This document shows positions 11,779-22,696 of a stretch of DNA of 64,000 nucleotides, in pieces. The position numbers and the translations under genes are program-made. This DNA is from Albifimbria verrucaria. Its lineage: Eukaryota > Ascomycota > Sordariomycetes > Hypocreales > Stachybotryaceae. The DNA is taken from the NCBI GenBank assembly GCA_020081605.1, contig JAHREC010000041.1, forward strand, positions 85,914-149,913. Direction: 5' to 3'. Numbering within the stretch: the stretch's first letter is position 1; every line of letters begins with the position of its first letter. Under the pieces are notes generated by a model. It made no database searches, had not been told where the DNA came from, and worked only from the letters and a program-made list of their open reading frames with translations.

Positions 11779-12618
11779 GGCATATTATCACAGAAAATTG
11801 AGGGAGCTGTATTTTATCAGGTATTCCTGCCCACTCTCATAGTTGCCTCCCCCTCCCCTCATCTTTGCATTAGCGCAACGATTGATGTCGATACACACAC
11901 TGCCAAGACATGCGCACATGCGAAGTTGGATACACAGCAGCCGCAGCCTGTTCTTTGATGCATAATGAGGGAGTGGTGTGCTGGGTGTATGCGCAATAAC
12001 AGCCTCGTTCGTGTAAGTAAGGTGACTCGACCAACGCACTGCTCACGTGTGGGCCAGACCATGCGTCAAAAGGACAGCTCAATGACGAAATTGGAGCCAA
12101 CTCTGCATTCATTTGACAACAATAAACAAACCAAGGAAAAATGGTTCCACTAATGTGCGGGGCATGGCTTAATGGAGGATCCCTTGCTTTGGCTTCCTAG
12201 TCACCTGCGTGTAAACTATAGCGGGAGGCCTGATTGCCGAATACATATGTTGGTGTAGCACAAGTCATAATCTCACGGTTTCAGGTCCGTATCGTTGATT
12301 TCTTCTCTGATTTCATGTGAGCAAGGATGAGGACACATATTCATATAGTCTGGCCTTCTCCATCTAGGATTTTGGATCTTCATCGTCCCTTTCTGCGAAA
12401 GTCGGAGGCTTACGTTCAGAACTGTACATACTACCAAGTCGTTCAAGTCGGGTTTTTATTTCTTCGGCAATTATGACAGTACCACACCCTCAATCACTGC
12501 ACTCTCCAACTGTAGATTATAAGACTAATAGAGTAGCTTATATCAACCGTCGAGTCTGCGCTTTCCCTCAATGCCCAACATGATTACAGAACGCTTGTTC
12601 GCATCCAACAAGAAAATC
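11779..12618. other. intergenic
   Basis: No convincing gene. Short overlapping frames on both strands between 11788 and 12153 have no recognisable content. It probably holds the promoter of the MpaB-like gene. Confidence 0.4.
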
Positions 12619-13680
12619 CTATAGAACATTGCTTTCTTTCTTCTTCTCTATTTCGTCGGCGAACCTTACCTTCTTACCGGATCGTATGATGTCTACCGAA
12701 TTTCGCTTCGACGTTGCACGAGAGTGTGTGCTAGCGTCGGCAACCCAATTACTTCTATTTGATGATTTATTTGTATCTTCTTCTCTTCTTAGACGGTCAA
12801 TTGTCATTTGTTGATGCATTCCTCGATACGTTCTTCGATCTATATTTCGATCATCTGTACCATAGTACGAACGCAGTCGTACTTGCCCTTTCAAATCGTC
12901 TTTAACTACCCGAGATATAATTTTATTTACCTCTGCGCTGACATCCTTCCAGCCATTCCGGACAATCGGGGCTGAGCTTTTCTTAGACATAATGGCGAAC
13001 TTATGGCAAGCCCATCCGCCATCTACATAAGTAGGTTTAGCTCCTTGTGACCAACAAGTACGTACTAGCGCGGCATCCCCAAGGCTTGGCATCCCGAGAC
13101 TCAGACTTTTTCCAAAGAGCCCTTGGCTGACTATGTATTCCTGAGTAGTGTAGTTGAGTAAGACATAATCACGTTCTGGTGGAAATTGTTCTTTCAATAG
13201 ATTGAAGTAATGCTGTTTGAATTCGGTCGCCTTTTGAGAAGACAACTTGTAAACAAAGAACTCAACAAGCTCTGTTAGCGAATATGTTTTTGAAGCGCAT
13301 CCATAGTAGAGGGCATTGTGTCGTGGGTAGTATTCATGGAAACGGCCATTGGAATCGGGACGATAAGCCGTTGGCAATTTCGTAGAGTGGCTCCCAACAC
13401 AGATGATCTGTTTCTCAGCCCAGGCTCCAAGGCAGTTATCGAATAAGATCCTGACAAGCCCAGGTATGTCATCCATCTCGATGAAATCTTCCAAGGCAGT
13501 ATTCATTTCTTCCCACTGTCCCTCGATACAGATTTCATTCAATGTCTCGCGAAGGTGCTCTCCTTCGTTTGACTTCTTGTCTCCATATTTTTGAACAGTA
13601 CCGTTTTTATCTCGAAGCTGCTCGAGGTAAGCGTCCAACGCCTGCTCAATGTATCTATCTGATGCTCTTGATCTACACAT
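12619..13680 (-). CDS. Hypothetical protein, 353 aa, with PP1-docking-like motif
   Basis: An intact single-exon frame from the ATG at 13680. I do not recognise a family. The N-terminal 250 residues are mixed alpha/beta in character with GSHSTKLP and PRHNALYYG segments. The last about 90 residues are basic, Ser/Arg-rich and probably disordered. They end in KKVRFADEIEKKK, which fits the RVxF consensus used to dock on protein phosphatase 1 (KVRF followed by AD, as in several PP1 regulators). It is convergent with the upstream-lying chitinase region and has no obvious operonic partner. A PP1-related role is only inferred from the short motif, which can occur by chance. Confidence 0.6.
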   Translation of the reverse strand: MCRSRASDRYIEQALDAYLEQLRDKNGTVQKYGDKKSNEGEHLRETLNEICIEGQWEEMNTALEDFIEMDDIPGLVRILFDNCLGAWAEKQIICVGSHSTKLPTAYRPDSNGRFHEYYPRHNALYYGCASKTYSLTELVEFFVYKLSSQKATEFKQHYFNLLKEQFPPERDYVLLNYTTQEYIVSQGLFGKSLSLGMPSLGDAALVRTCWSQGAKPTYVDGGWACHKFAIMSKKSSAPIVRNGWKDVSAEVNKIISRVVKDDLKGQVRLRSYYGTDDRNIDRRTYRGMHQQMTIDRLRREEDTNKSSNRSNWVADASTHSRATSKRNSVDIIRSGKKVRFADEIEKKKESNVL

Positions 13681-14401
13681 AAAACAATTAGCCCGTGATT
13701 TCTCAGCTGGTTATACGGCTCACAGAGGGTCAGGAAAGAAAATCAGTTTTTCTTGCAAATAGCGGCCAGCGCAATCATTGAGTAGTATAGAACTTGTTTC
13801 TCCAGAAATTGAAAGTTGCTCCTGCCGTGTTGGGCATGTCACTCGCCAGTATTCCCCATCTAGTTATGTGTGAAGGAGGCAGCAAATCCAGGGTAGGTAC
13901 TGGTACCGGTATCTGGTTAGAAGATCTTTATGAATCCGTGAAGAGGACCCAAAATTGAATCATAAGCGTCTATTCCCGTAAACTATGTATTCATTTCGAA
14001 TAGAGCCCTATCTTGAGCGATTGAGGCTATCGTTTCCAGCTTAAACGACTAGTGGAGCTTCTGGTGTCAGTATCCCAAATCGGCCCCTGATACATACGAT
14101 GCATACTTTTGGACCGTAGCACTACTGATGTGGAAAACCATGGGCACAATGATGCATTTCACATCACTTCATTGTGGCTTGACTTTATCTTACATTACCC
14201 TCGACGAAAAGGGGTCTGAGTACCGAACTTGTCAGAGTCTCACCGCAAAGGTTCCCCAAGCGGACCTAACGAAAATAGTCAGTCAAAGAGTCAACCATGC
14301 TCACTTGTGTATAAGCTCGGTGAATCCCTGCACCCGCAACTCGATCTCTTTATTCTTTGAGCCGTTACTACACACACAACACGGTTAGACAATGAAATAC
14401 T
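13681..14401. other. intergenic, chitinase upstream region
   Basis: About 0.7 kb without a supported gene, between the divergent gene at 13680 and the chitinase at 14402. It should hold both promoters. A short frame at 14128-14388 has no domain and I leave it out. Confidence 0.4.
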
Positions 14402-15541
14402 ATGTTTTTACCTACCATCTTGTCAGTTTTATTTGGTGCAGCGCTTGCATCGGAGCAATGTCAAGTCATAACGACAACAGTGCAGTTTAACGCAGCGCCT
14501 GCCGTGCCGCCTACCACAACGCCTGCAACAACACCAGCAACAACACCAGCAACAACGCTTGCCACAGAATTTGCAGCAACATCAGCGAAAAAACCTTGGC
14601 TTTGTTCCACCAAAGGTAAACCCGCAGGTAAAGTTCTGCAAGGATATTGGGAGAATTGGGACGGGTCGAGTGCGCACCCCTCATTCGGATGGACGCCAAT
14701 CCACGACCATCAAATCCGCGATCATGGCTACAATGTTATCGCCGCTGCGTTTCCCAACCTTCTTGCCGATGGCACGGTAGTTTGGCAAAATGATTCTGGC
14801 ATGAAGATTTCCACTCCGGCCGAGATGTGTCAGGCAAAAGAAGCAGGGATGACAATTCTCTTGTCCATTGGAGGAGCCAACGCAGCCGTCGATCTAAGCT
14901 CCAGCGCCATCGCCGACAAGTTCGTGGCCACCATCGTGCCGATCCTGAAGCATTACAACTTCGACGGGATCGACATCGACCTCGAGACCGGCCTAGTCAG
15001 CAGCGGCGACATCAACAAATTGTCCACTTCCCAAGCCAACCTGATTCGCATCATCGACGGCATCCTTGATGAGATGCCCTCTGACTTTGGCTTGACCATG
15101 GCACCAGAAACCGCATATGTGACAGGCGGTAGCGCTCAATACCAGGGCATCTGGGGTTCTTACCTGCCCATCATAAAGAGGTATCTTGATAGTGGACGGC
15201 TCTGGTGGCTCAACATGCAGTATTACAACGGTCAGATGTACGGTTGCGCGGGTGACTCCTATCCAGCTGGCACCATGGAGGGGTTTATCGCACAGACGGA
15301 TTGCTTGAATCAAGGTCTTGAGATTCAAGGCACGATGATTCGCGTTCCTTATGACAAGCAAGTGCCTGGTCTTCCGGCGCAGCCTGGCGCTGCTGGTAGC
15401 GGCTACATGAGCCCGATCTTGGTTGGGGAGGTTTGGGATCATTACAGGGGCGCGCTAAAAGGCATGATGGCATGGTCCATCAATTGGGATGGGTCAAACG
15501 ACTGGACGTTTGGCAATAATCTCAAGGGACGGTTAGGATGA
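14402..15541 (+). CDS. GH18 chitinase, secreted
   Basis: A complete single-exon frame of 379 aa. The start at 14402 gives a clear signal peptide (MFLPTILSVLFGAALAS). A Thr/Pro/Ala-rich linker with near-perfect TTPA repeats follows (residues about 35-60). The catalytic GH18 domain begins at GKVLQGYWENWDG. It contains the substrate-binding SIGG (ILLSIGGAN) and the catalytic DxxDxDxE signature (FDGIDIDLE), whose Glu is the acid/base, plus MAPETAYV, MQYYNG and a final MMAWSINWDG typical of bacterial-like/ChiD-type GH18 enzymes. All key residues are present and no frame break is needed. Role: hydrolysis of chitin in cell walls, insect cuticle or nematode eggs. The repeat linker at the N-terminal side, without a visible binding module, is slightly unusual. 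Confidence 0.92.
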   Translation: MFLPTILSVLFGAALASEQCQVITTTVQFNAAPAVPPTTTPATTPATTPATTLATEFAATSAKKPWLCSTKGKPAGKVLQGYWENWDGSSAHPSFGWTPIHDHQIRDHGYNVIAAAFPNLLADGTVVWQNDSGMKISTPAEMCQAKEAGMTILLSIGGANAAVDLSSSAIADKFVATIVPILKHYNFDGIDIDLETGLVSSGDINKLSTSQANLIRIIDGILDEMPSDFGLTMAPETAYVTGGSAQYQGIWGSYLPIIKRYLDSGRLWWLNMQYYNGQMYGCAGDSYPAGTMEGFIAQTDCLNQGLEIQGTMIRVPYDKQVPGLPAQPGAAGSGYMSPILVGEVWDHYRGALKGMMAWSINWDGSNDWTFGNNLKGRLG

Positions 15542-15713
15542 AATCCAGAGGTTTTGCCATGAATATCTTCATTTTTTTAATTTTTTTATATTCTTCTGCA
15601 TCTGAATGTCGTATATACGCAAAGTATTCGATTATTTGGTGTTTACCTATTTGATTGTTTAACTATTTGCCGTCGCATTATTTTTACTTTACTGGTGTCC
15701 CATACTGTATGGT

Positions 15714-17049
15714 TTACACTATCAACATGTCGTCTACAGCGATTGGGCCCAATGCACTATTATTGTGGACTTTGGGTAGCAGTTTCACTGTGCGTGATCG
15801 CTTTACGTCCATACCCCGCTTCCCAAAATACCGCTGGCTCTCATAGCTCCAGTGGAACACGCCGCTCACACACTGGGCCATACCATCGACAAACTTTTGC
15901 ACATCCAAATCGACAGGGCCGATGTAGCGTGGGACCCGTTCGTACAGGTCGTAGAACCTGTTCATCTTCTCGTCTGCCAAATCCCCAGCCATGTTTATGG
16001 CATGCTGGATGCTGAGCTGGTGCTGGTGCCTGAGAATGGTCACAATATTGTGCTCGTCATCACCTACAGACTGCTCCTTGTTGTAGGACAGAATATCCTG
16101 CAAAATTTGTAAGAAACTCATGGTTATAATCAGTGTTATCTGGAAGATAGGACGAGAAGACGAGAACTTACATTAGCTATAGAAATAAGGTCCGCCGCCA
16201 ACATTTCCAACTCGCAGATGACTGGGTTCTCTCGGATGTCATCAGGGATATTGCCATCCATCTCGTAGAAAGCCATTGTACTTTGTGCGCCAGACGTGTG
16301 ACGTCTTACAACAAGATATTCGTCGAGCTGAAGAATACGAGACTGGGATCGATGCTCGGCTTGTTCAACGACGGAGTCAACATAGTTAACCCACGTCGTC
16401 CAGAATCTTCTTCGAAAGGTCTCAGTAGCCGTCTTGGGGATTCTTAACCAAAACCTTGGAAGACGGTCAGTATTGGACAATACCCACTTGCAAAGACATG
16501 CTTCAGAGAGTGAACATGGACACTTACTGTCGTGCGATTTCACCGCCAATCCATTCGTCACTGGGTCTTGGCTTATCTGGGTTGCTCATAGCATCGATCA
16601 TGACCTGGGCTTGACTCAAGACTTCTTGAGGTGATGCCTTGTCCGAGTATTCATCAAACATAAAGAAGAGGTGCATGAGGTCACACCCAGACCTGACCTG
16701 CTCTGCACAAGAAACATTTAAATACTACTCACTAACGATTGACAATGTATTAAGAGAAGCATATCTTACCACGTGTCATTCTTGCATAGCACATTCCGGA
16801 AAGAAGATCTTTATTATTCCAAAAGTCAGCCTGGGATAAGATACTATTGGGTACGGATACGGCAGTGTGGGTTAACTGACTGAGCTTGCCCTTTTCGTGA
16901 ACGAGATTCTGTGTCTCACGGTCAAACGCCGTGAAGCTTGCAGACCATTTCAAGCATTCTTGTTCTACCTCAACGAGGTACGGGCTCACGAGTCGAGGCC
17001 ACCTCCAGCTGGTTTCGAGCTCTGGGAGATTGATCGCTTGGCCACTCAT
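15714..17049 (-). CDS. Class I terpene synthase (sesquiterpene cyclase type)
   Basis: Four exons join in frame without correction: 17049-16770, 16702-16528, 16454-16172 and 16097-15714, giving 373 aa. The protein shows the aspartate-rich metal-binding motif as FDEYSD, the NSE motif as NDILSYNKE (split by the third intron after the Asn), and a C-terminal RY pair (QRYFGKRG). These bind the Mg2+ cluster and diphosphate of a prenyl diphosphate. Length and motif type fit fungal sesquiterpene cyclases acting on farnesyl diphosphate, but the chain length and product cannot be told from sequence by eye. It is transcribed away from the P450 at 18123, with about 1.07 kb between the two starts. That arrangement is common for paired biosynthetic genes. 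Confidence 0.92.
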
Positions 17050-18122
17050 CTTTCAAGTGAGAACTGAAGAACATGTGATTAGGGGAATGAAAAGAACTGC
17101 CGTAGGCATCTTCAAATACTGAGACATGAATCCGACTATGGACAGTAGTCCACACCGTTTGTGATATCATGTTGAACCAGGCGTTATCGTCTCAACCCAG
17201 GCTAATGGTGGTTCCACAGGATGGAAGCCCACCTTGCATGGTGACCATCGGTGGGATTGTGGATAACCCCTGGTTCGTGCGCGTTTTAATGGCCAAGTAG
17301 GGACGAGCATATTTACACATCGGACAACTGACCATTTCACGATGCGACAGCCCATGGTGTGGTTACATTTCAGTAGATGCATAGTTAAGGTTTTGGACGA
17401 GTAATTTACTTTAATCAAGGCCTATCCTAGAATAATGATTTCATACATCACCGGAATATACGGTATAATTAAAGTCATTCTACATGTTTTATTTGTTTTA
17501 ACCATTGTATCGGTGATTGTTTGGTGCTGTGATGATCCTGATGAAAGAGAACAGCCTTTTTGATGCACTACACTGAATGTGGGGTCGAGATATTGGATCG
17601 TTCTTGTCTACCGGGGGTGGTGGTTTTGTAAAATGGCTAACGTTAGTTGCCCAGCATATAGTGTCTCATGAAGATTCAGCTCTCCGGACCCATGGCTTCG
17701 AGTCTATGCATGCAAGCCTGCACCACATAGGTCACAAGCGTCATCGACCAAAGACTTCACGTCTTCAAACTTGGCTCGAAACGGGTAAGATCTTCAGAAC
17801 ACCATGGAAGAAGAGATGCCTCCCCGGTATCTCCGGTGAATACAGACGCCTAGCTCAGATGTTGTGTATCGGGGGCCCTCATACCGAGAAAACAGGCCTA
17901 GCATATACTGTGTACAACACTGTATCATTCCAAGGACTTCGTTTAGGCAAGCAACTCGGATAGATCTTAACTGCTTGACCGCATCCTACTTCGCTAACAA
18001 CGCGGGGTGCCACTGCGGTGGAGATCAATATAAAACCTCAATGTTCTTGCCACTGGCTTTCCGAAAAAAATCTCTGCCCTAACCTTGATGTGACGTTCGA
18101 ACCAAAGCACCAGGTCGCCATC
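17050..18122. promoter_or_regulatory. shared divergent upstream region of terpene synthase and P450
   Basis: About 1.07 kb separates the two divergent start codons. No coding gene is supported inside; a 128-codon frame at 17577-17963 has no domain and biased content. The region should hold both promoters. I cannot identify a specific activator site. Confidence 0.5.
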
Positions 18123-19848
18123 ATGGTCTCGGTAAACATGGCGGTTGTTGAAGGGCTGACCGCTCAGAGCAAGTTGTCTCTACAACACATTCTCTTCATG
18201 GCCGCGGCCTCGTGTGTTGTTTACATGATAGCGAATGCTGTTTACTCGGTCACGCTACACCCTCTGGCCAGGTTCCCGGGGCCGCTCTACACATCCTTGA
18301 GCTGCCTTCCTTATTGGAAAGCTTGCATCACGGGCCAACAAGTAAAATGGATGCAAAAGCTCCACTCTCGGTACGGCCCCGTGGTTCGCTATGGCCCCAA
18401 CGAGCTGAGTTATGTGGATCAAGACTATACCGCTTGGAAAGCGATCCACGGCCACGAAAAGGGCGGCAGAGAGTTCCCCAAAGCCAAGGAGTGGTTCGTA
18501 GCTCCTTACAATGGTGAGTTCCTGCGCTAGCGGGGATAACAAGCAATGAATAGTATGACCTACGTTCTAACAGTTTCAGGCGTCTATGGCATCAACACTG
18601 CGCCTGCGCACGAAGACCATCGCCGCTTCCGTCATGCTTTTGCCCCGGCTTTCTCGGAGCGGGCTCTCAAGCGGCAGGAACCAATCTTTCAGAAGAATAC
18701 GGATCTCCTGATCTCAACGTTGAGCCAGGCTGCAGCTCTCCGCCAAACCGTCAACATGGTTGAAATGTACCAGCTCACCACATTTGACATCATAGGCCAC
18801 CTTACCTTTGGTGAACCACTGGGTCTGCTTCAGAGCAACACCTACTCACAGTGGGTAGAGGCTGTCTTTGATTCGATCAGGGTCATCCCGATCGCTCAGG
18901 TTATTCAATACTATCCCGTTCTCGACTTTCTCTTTAAAGTTCTGGAGCCACAATCCATCAAGCAGATGAAATACAACCACTTCAAGCATTCTGCGGATCG
19001 TGTGGATAAGCGGCTCCAGAATGGGTCTAACGAAGCCGACATATGGAGCATGGTTCTCAATGCGAACGGTGACAAGCGATTGAGCCTGCAGGAGATGCAC
19101 TCTCACGGAGATGTATTCATGCTGGCAGGAAGTGAAACCACAGGTGCATCGCGCCATCCTTAGCGACTAATGAGATAAGCCTGCTAACAGTCTACCAACA
19201 TAGGCACGGCACTCTCTGGGCTGACATATTACCTTCTCAAGAATCAAGATAAGCTCGCATTGCTGGTCAAAGAGATTCGAACTGCTTTCGGAAGCGAAAC
19301 CCAGATCAATATGCAAGGCACCGCGGAGCTCCCCTACTTGAATGCTTGTAAGTGCTGTACATGCATTTGATGCCCTTCTTTCGAAGTTGTATTAACAAAA
19401 CATGATAGGTATAAAGGAAGGACTTCGCTTGTATCCACCTGTCCCAGTTGGAGTTCCGAGGGTAGTGCCGACCGCGGCACTAGGCACGACCATGCCCGGT
19501 GGCGCCGTTCCTGCTGGAACCAGGGTGTCGGTGCATCACTACGCAACGTATCGTAGTGCGGATAATTTCCGAGACCCTGATAACTTTGTCCCTGAACGTT
19601 GGCTCAATGATCCCGCCTACAGTAATGATAATCGCAGTTGCTTCAGGCCATTCGCCGTGGGTCCGCGCGATTGCATAGGCCAAAGCATGGCCAACCATGA
19701 AATTCAGCTTATTCTTGCTCGTATTCTCTTCAAGTTTGACCTAGAAAGTGGCGATGGAAACGCGGATTGGGATGACCAGAAGGCGTTTGTGCTCTGGGAG
19801 AAGAAGCCCTTGATGGTCCGACTTACTCTAGCGTCCGGACAGGAGTGA
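18123..19848 (+). CDS. Cytochrome P450, CYP65/TRI11-like
   Basis: Four exons join in frame (18123-18513, 18580-19143, 19204-19347, 19409-19848) to give 512 aa. There is an N-terminal membrane anchor followed by the proline hinge FPGPLY. Further signatures: I-helix oxygen-binding MLAGSETTG, the ExxR motif in KEGLR, PERW, and the haem-binding loop FAVGPRDCIG with its cysteine ligand. The overall texture (for example APAHEDHRRFRHAFAPAFSE) resembles CYP65-family enzymes such as isotrichodermin C-15 hydroxylase. No corrections are needed. It is probably ER-bound and oxidises a small hydrophobic substrate. The divergent terpene synthase suggests that substrate is its terpene. An upstream in-frame ATG at 18018 exists, but the ATG at 18123 gives the usual P450 N-terminus. 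Confidence 0.93.
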
Positions 19849-20649
19849 GGATCTCATCGTAGGACGCTTGGATTGGTTGATTCGTGGGGAAAATGGGACA
19901 GTAGAAGGTAAAATTAAAAGTTCTTCAGCCAAGCAGCATTCTAGCTGGAACATTGCAGATTGAACGATATTTTATCGTGAAGCTTTGACTTTCAAAGCCA
20001 TCAGTAGCATGATATGATGACCTTGCATGAGGTTCATGCTAAAAGTGTTGCAATTAGATACAGATCTTGGCTTTGCTGTGCCAGAGACATGCTACCCCGC
20101 TTGGCCGCAATGGATATCTGAGCTGTGCAGGCGTATGATTACGCTTTTACTAAAATTAAAAGTGAGGAAATGCGCCATCGTTTGCTTCAAGTACAACTTT
20201 TGCACTCCCAATATCCAACTTACATAATCGGACGACGATAAATGGTGCCGTACGCATAGCTATATGAGTGGCTCCAAGCGTCTGACTGGGCGATGCTTCA
20301 GATGCCTGACTCTTGCACCACTTTTAGACACAAGGACTTGATGATCTCCAAGCAGACGGAAATAGGAGCTCGTTGACCCACTAAATTTCACCAACCTAGC
20401 AGGACTGCTCTTGTTTCAAGCTCCATCATGTTTCGGAAAAGCTCAATGCATGAGAATATATCAATTCTTCTTTGTCGTACCACTGTCATCGTGAGTAGAC
20501 CTCGAAATAAAATGTTTCCGCTTCTTATAGCCCAATGTTCAGATGTAGGACGACGTATATGTTGATTCCTACAATAAGTAGGACGCACCTGCACACGGCC
20601 AAGTAGCAGGCTGTATACCAGATACATACATACAATACTTAATTACATA
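19849..20649. other. intergenic
   Basis: About 0.8 kb with no supported gene. Short frames on both strands lack any recognisable content. Confidence 0.4.
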
Positions 20650-21102
20650 ATGTTTGATCGAGAAGATGCAGTGGAAGCGCAGCTTTTAGTTCTGAACCTT
20701 TACCATCTCACAAAAGACTTAGAACTTAATGCTACATGTGATGAGAGAAGACTCCTGAACGAGACTGCTGACCTGTTGAGGCGATCCGCCGAAATCTGTC
20801 CTCAACCGTGTATCTCGGCAATACTGGAAAAGGAAGTTGAAGCCCAGTTCAAATGGGCCAAGTTATACCTAGATCACCAGAAAAGCTTAGCGCGTCAAAT
20901 GCTCTATCCAAATGCTGATGAGACTCTTCTTTGCCGCTTCGCAAGCGAAGCGTTGGAGGGTGCGCTATTAATTAGTGAGATTGTTGACCTACCTCAGCAA
21001 CAACAGTGGAAGACGGCCAGATACAGCACATACAGCACAAGGAAAGACAACTCGATAAATGTGGGGAGTGGAGACAGAATGAGTATTAATCTGTTATACT
21101 GA
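20650..21102 (+). CDS. Hypothetical small protein, 150 aa
   Basis: An ATG-started single frame. It is mostly helical (repeated Leu/Glu/Ala patterns such as ERRLLNETADLLRR and ASEALEGALLISEI) with a Ser/Thr/Arg tail. No family is recognised and no signal peptide is visible. The length is modest, so a chance frame is possible, but the amphipathic spacing and low stop density favour a real gene. Confidence 0.45.
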   Translation: MFDREDAVEAQLLVLNLYHLTKDLELNATCDERRLLNETADLLRRSAEICPQPCISAILEKEVEAQFKWAKLYLDHQKSLARQMLYPNADETLLCRFASEALEGALLISEIVDLPQQQQWKTARYSTYSTRKDNSINVGSGDRMSINLLY

Positions 21103-21733
21103 GGTATACATAGTAAGAAAGATACTGCATCACGAATGTTGGGTGATTCTGACAATAGTGTTATCTTATGTACATGCCACCCTTACAGGGCGCATCATGG
21201 CTAGGTTTGAAAGAGAAATCCTCCAGAAAACATGCAAAATGCGCAAGTACAATAAAACACATAGAATATCTGTATCATTGTACCCATACTTAGGGCCCCT
21301 TTCACAGTAGCCAAAGAGTGAAGTCTGCTGGCACTCACATGTGTGGTGTCGAATGTGACCAAGCCAACCAGAACATAATCCGGTCCCCACCCCGCGTCTT
21401 CCCATCGCTCTCGCACCATCGTAGGCAGCATACCGGAGAGGACCGCCTGTTTCCCATGCTAACTGGATTTGAACATGAGAAGCTATACCACGAGCATGTA
21501 CGGTACATGGAATAAAAATACCTCTTGTAATGGAGTCGATATTCCAATTCCCTTTACCTTCATTATTAAATGATCCTACACCCAGTATGTATCGTACCGG
21601 TCTGCTGGTATGCTCCGACGATTGTGTTTATAGAGCCTTTGCAGGCGTCAATCAAGAACGTCTCGGTTAGTTCAAAGCATTTGCAGTGCATGGAGGTACG
21701 TTTCCAGAAGTTTCTACTCTATGATGCATCAAC
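21103..21733. other. intergenic, possible missed 5' exon of the cyclin
   Basis: No clear gene. The better-preserved cyclin at 31176 has a first exon ending in HIQHME followed by GT. A similar HLQCME followed by GTACGT lies at about 21675-21693 here, so the first exon of the 21734 cyclin may lie in this stretch. Frame phases do not match cleanly, so I leave it unresolved. Confidence 0.35.
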
Positions 21734-22582
21734 ATGTGCAATACATTGTCAGATGAATCTTGCCCGCTTCAGGCAGAAGCCATTCCTCACGTCGAAGACC
21801 TCGACGAGCAGTGCGAAATCCTGTGGGAGTATAGAGAAGCACTTCTCGATTTACTCACAGATGCCCATGCGACGTTTGGTTTGCAGCCCAATACACTCTT
21901 TCTGTGTGTCAATACGCTCGATCGCTATCTATCGAGGCGAGCAGTTTATCTAAAAGATTACCAACTTGTCGGCTGTGTCTGTCTCTTCATCGCCGCAATC
22001 TATAATGAAAAAGATGATGATGTGCCAACTGTCCAAGAGCTACAAGCCTTATGCTGCGATCTGTATGACAGCGAAGATATCATCGCGATGGAGCATACAA
22101 TACTCAATACCCTAGACTGGACGATAGACATCAACAATACCATTGAGTCCTCTTTGCAGCACATGGCAACGGACTGTGGAGACAACACAGACGTTAAGCA
22201 GTTGGCCAATTATTTTTGCAGGGTCGCTCTTTACTCGCCAGACTTGGTGAGCGTCAAGCCCTGCGTTCTGGCGCTGTCGTCTCTGGCCATAGCACGAAAC
22301 ATGCTTGACCATCCCTGTGTCAAACACCTCAATTGCGGTAAAATGGATAACTTTGCCTCTCGCGACCTTCTTCAACGGCTTTATCAACCATCTCCAGATT
22401 ATGCTCTCAAATACATATTGCATCACATGTCGCCTCGTGTTAAAGTGCTGAGCTTATTTATTCATCAGTCTCGCATTCATTTACCAAACAATAATTATGA
22501 GAAAAGCACAATGGCTGTAGGTTTTCCTTCCCGATTCCATTCCCTGAAGACGCTCCCTCCCGCAGCATTCTTATATTTCTGA
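21734..22582 (+). CDS. G1-type (CLN/Puc1-like) cyclin, diverged
   Basis: The frame holds a cyclin box: FGLQPNTLFLCVNTLDRYLSRR, then YQLVGCVCLFIAAIY, a second helix block with MEHTILNTLDWTI, and a C-terminal cyclin fold (LANYFCRVALYSPDL). Cyclins bind and activate CDKs. The CDK-contacting lysine that normally stands in the AAKY element (present in the paralogue at 31176) is replaced, giving AAIY, while the Glu in the following MExxIL helix is kept. The N-terminus is uncertain: 21734 is the first ATG of the open frame, but an upstream exon may exist. Loss of the lysine suggests changed or reduced CDK binding. The last about 60 residues are unlike the paralogue. Confidence 0.7.
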   Translation: MCNTLSDESCPLQAEAIPHVEDLDEQCEILWEYREALLDLLTDAHATFGLQPNTLFLCVNTLDRYLSRRAVYLKDYQLVGCVCLFIAAIYNEKDDDVPTVQELQALCCDLYDSEDIIAMEHTILNTLDWTIDINNTIESSLQHMATDCGDNTDVKQLANYFCRVALYSPDLVSVKPCVLALSSLAIARNMLDHPCVKHLNCGKMDNFASRDLLQRLYQPSPDYALKYILHHMSPRVKVLSLFIHQSRIHLPNNNYEKSTMAVGFPSRFHSLKTLPPAAFLYF

Positions 22583-22696
22583 CTTTCCGAAGATGCCGCC
22601 GTGCAATGGCGAGTCTGCAGCCACAAACGAGTGGCTCCCAAAGCGAAGCATTATGACTGGTTCAGATCTCGGCGTGGAAACCATGCATCATGCTTA

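Noticed and set aside
17577..17963. 128-codon plus-strand frame between terpene synthase and P450
   Set aside because: No domain, odd composition, and it lies in the shared promoter region.
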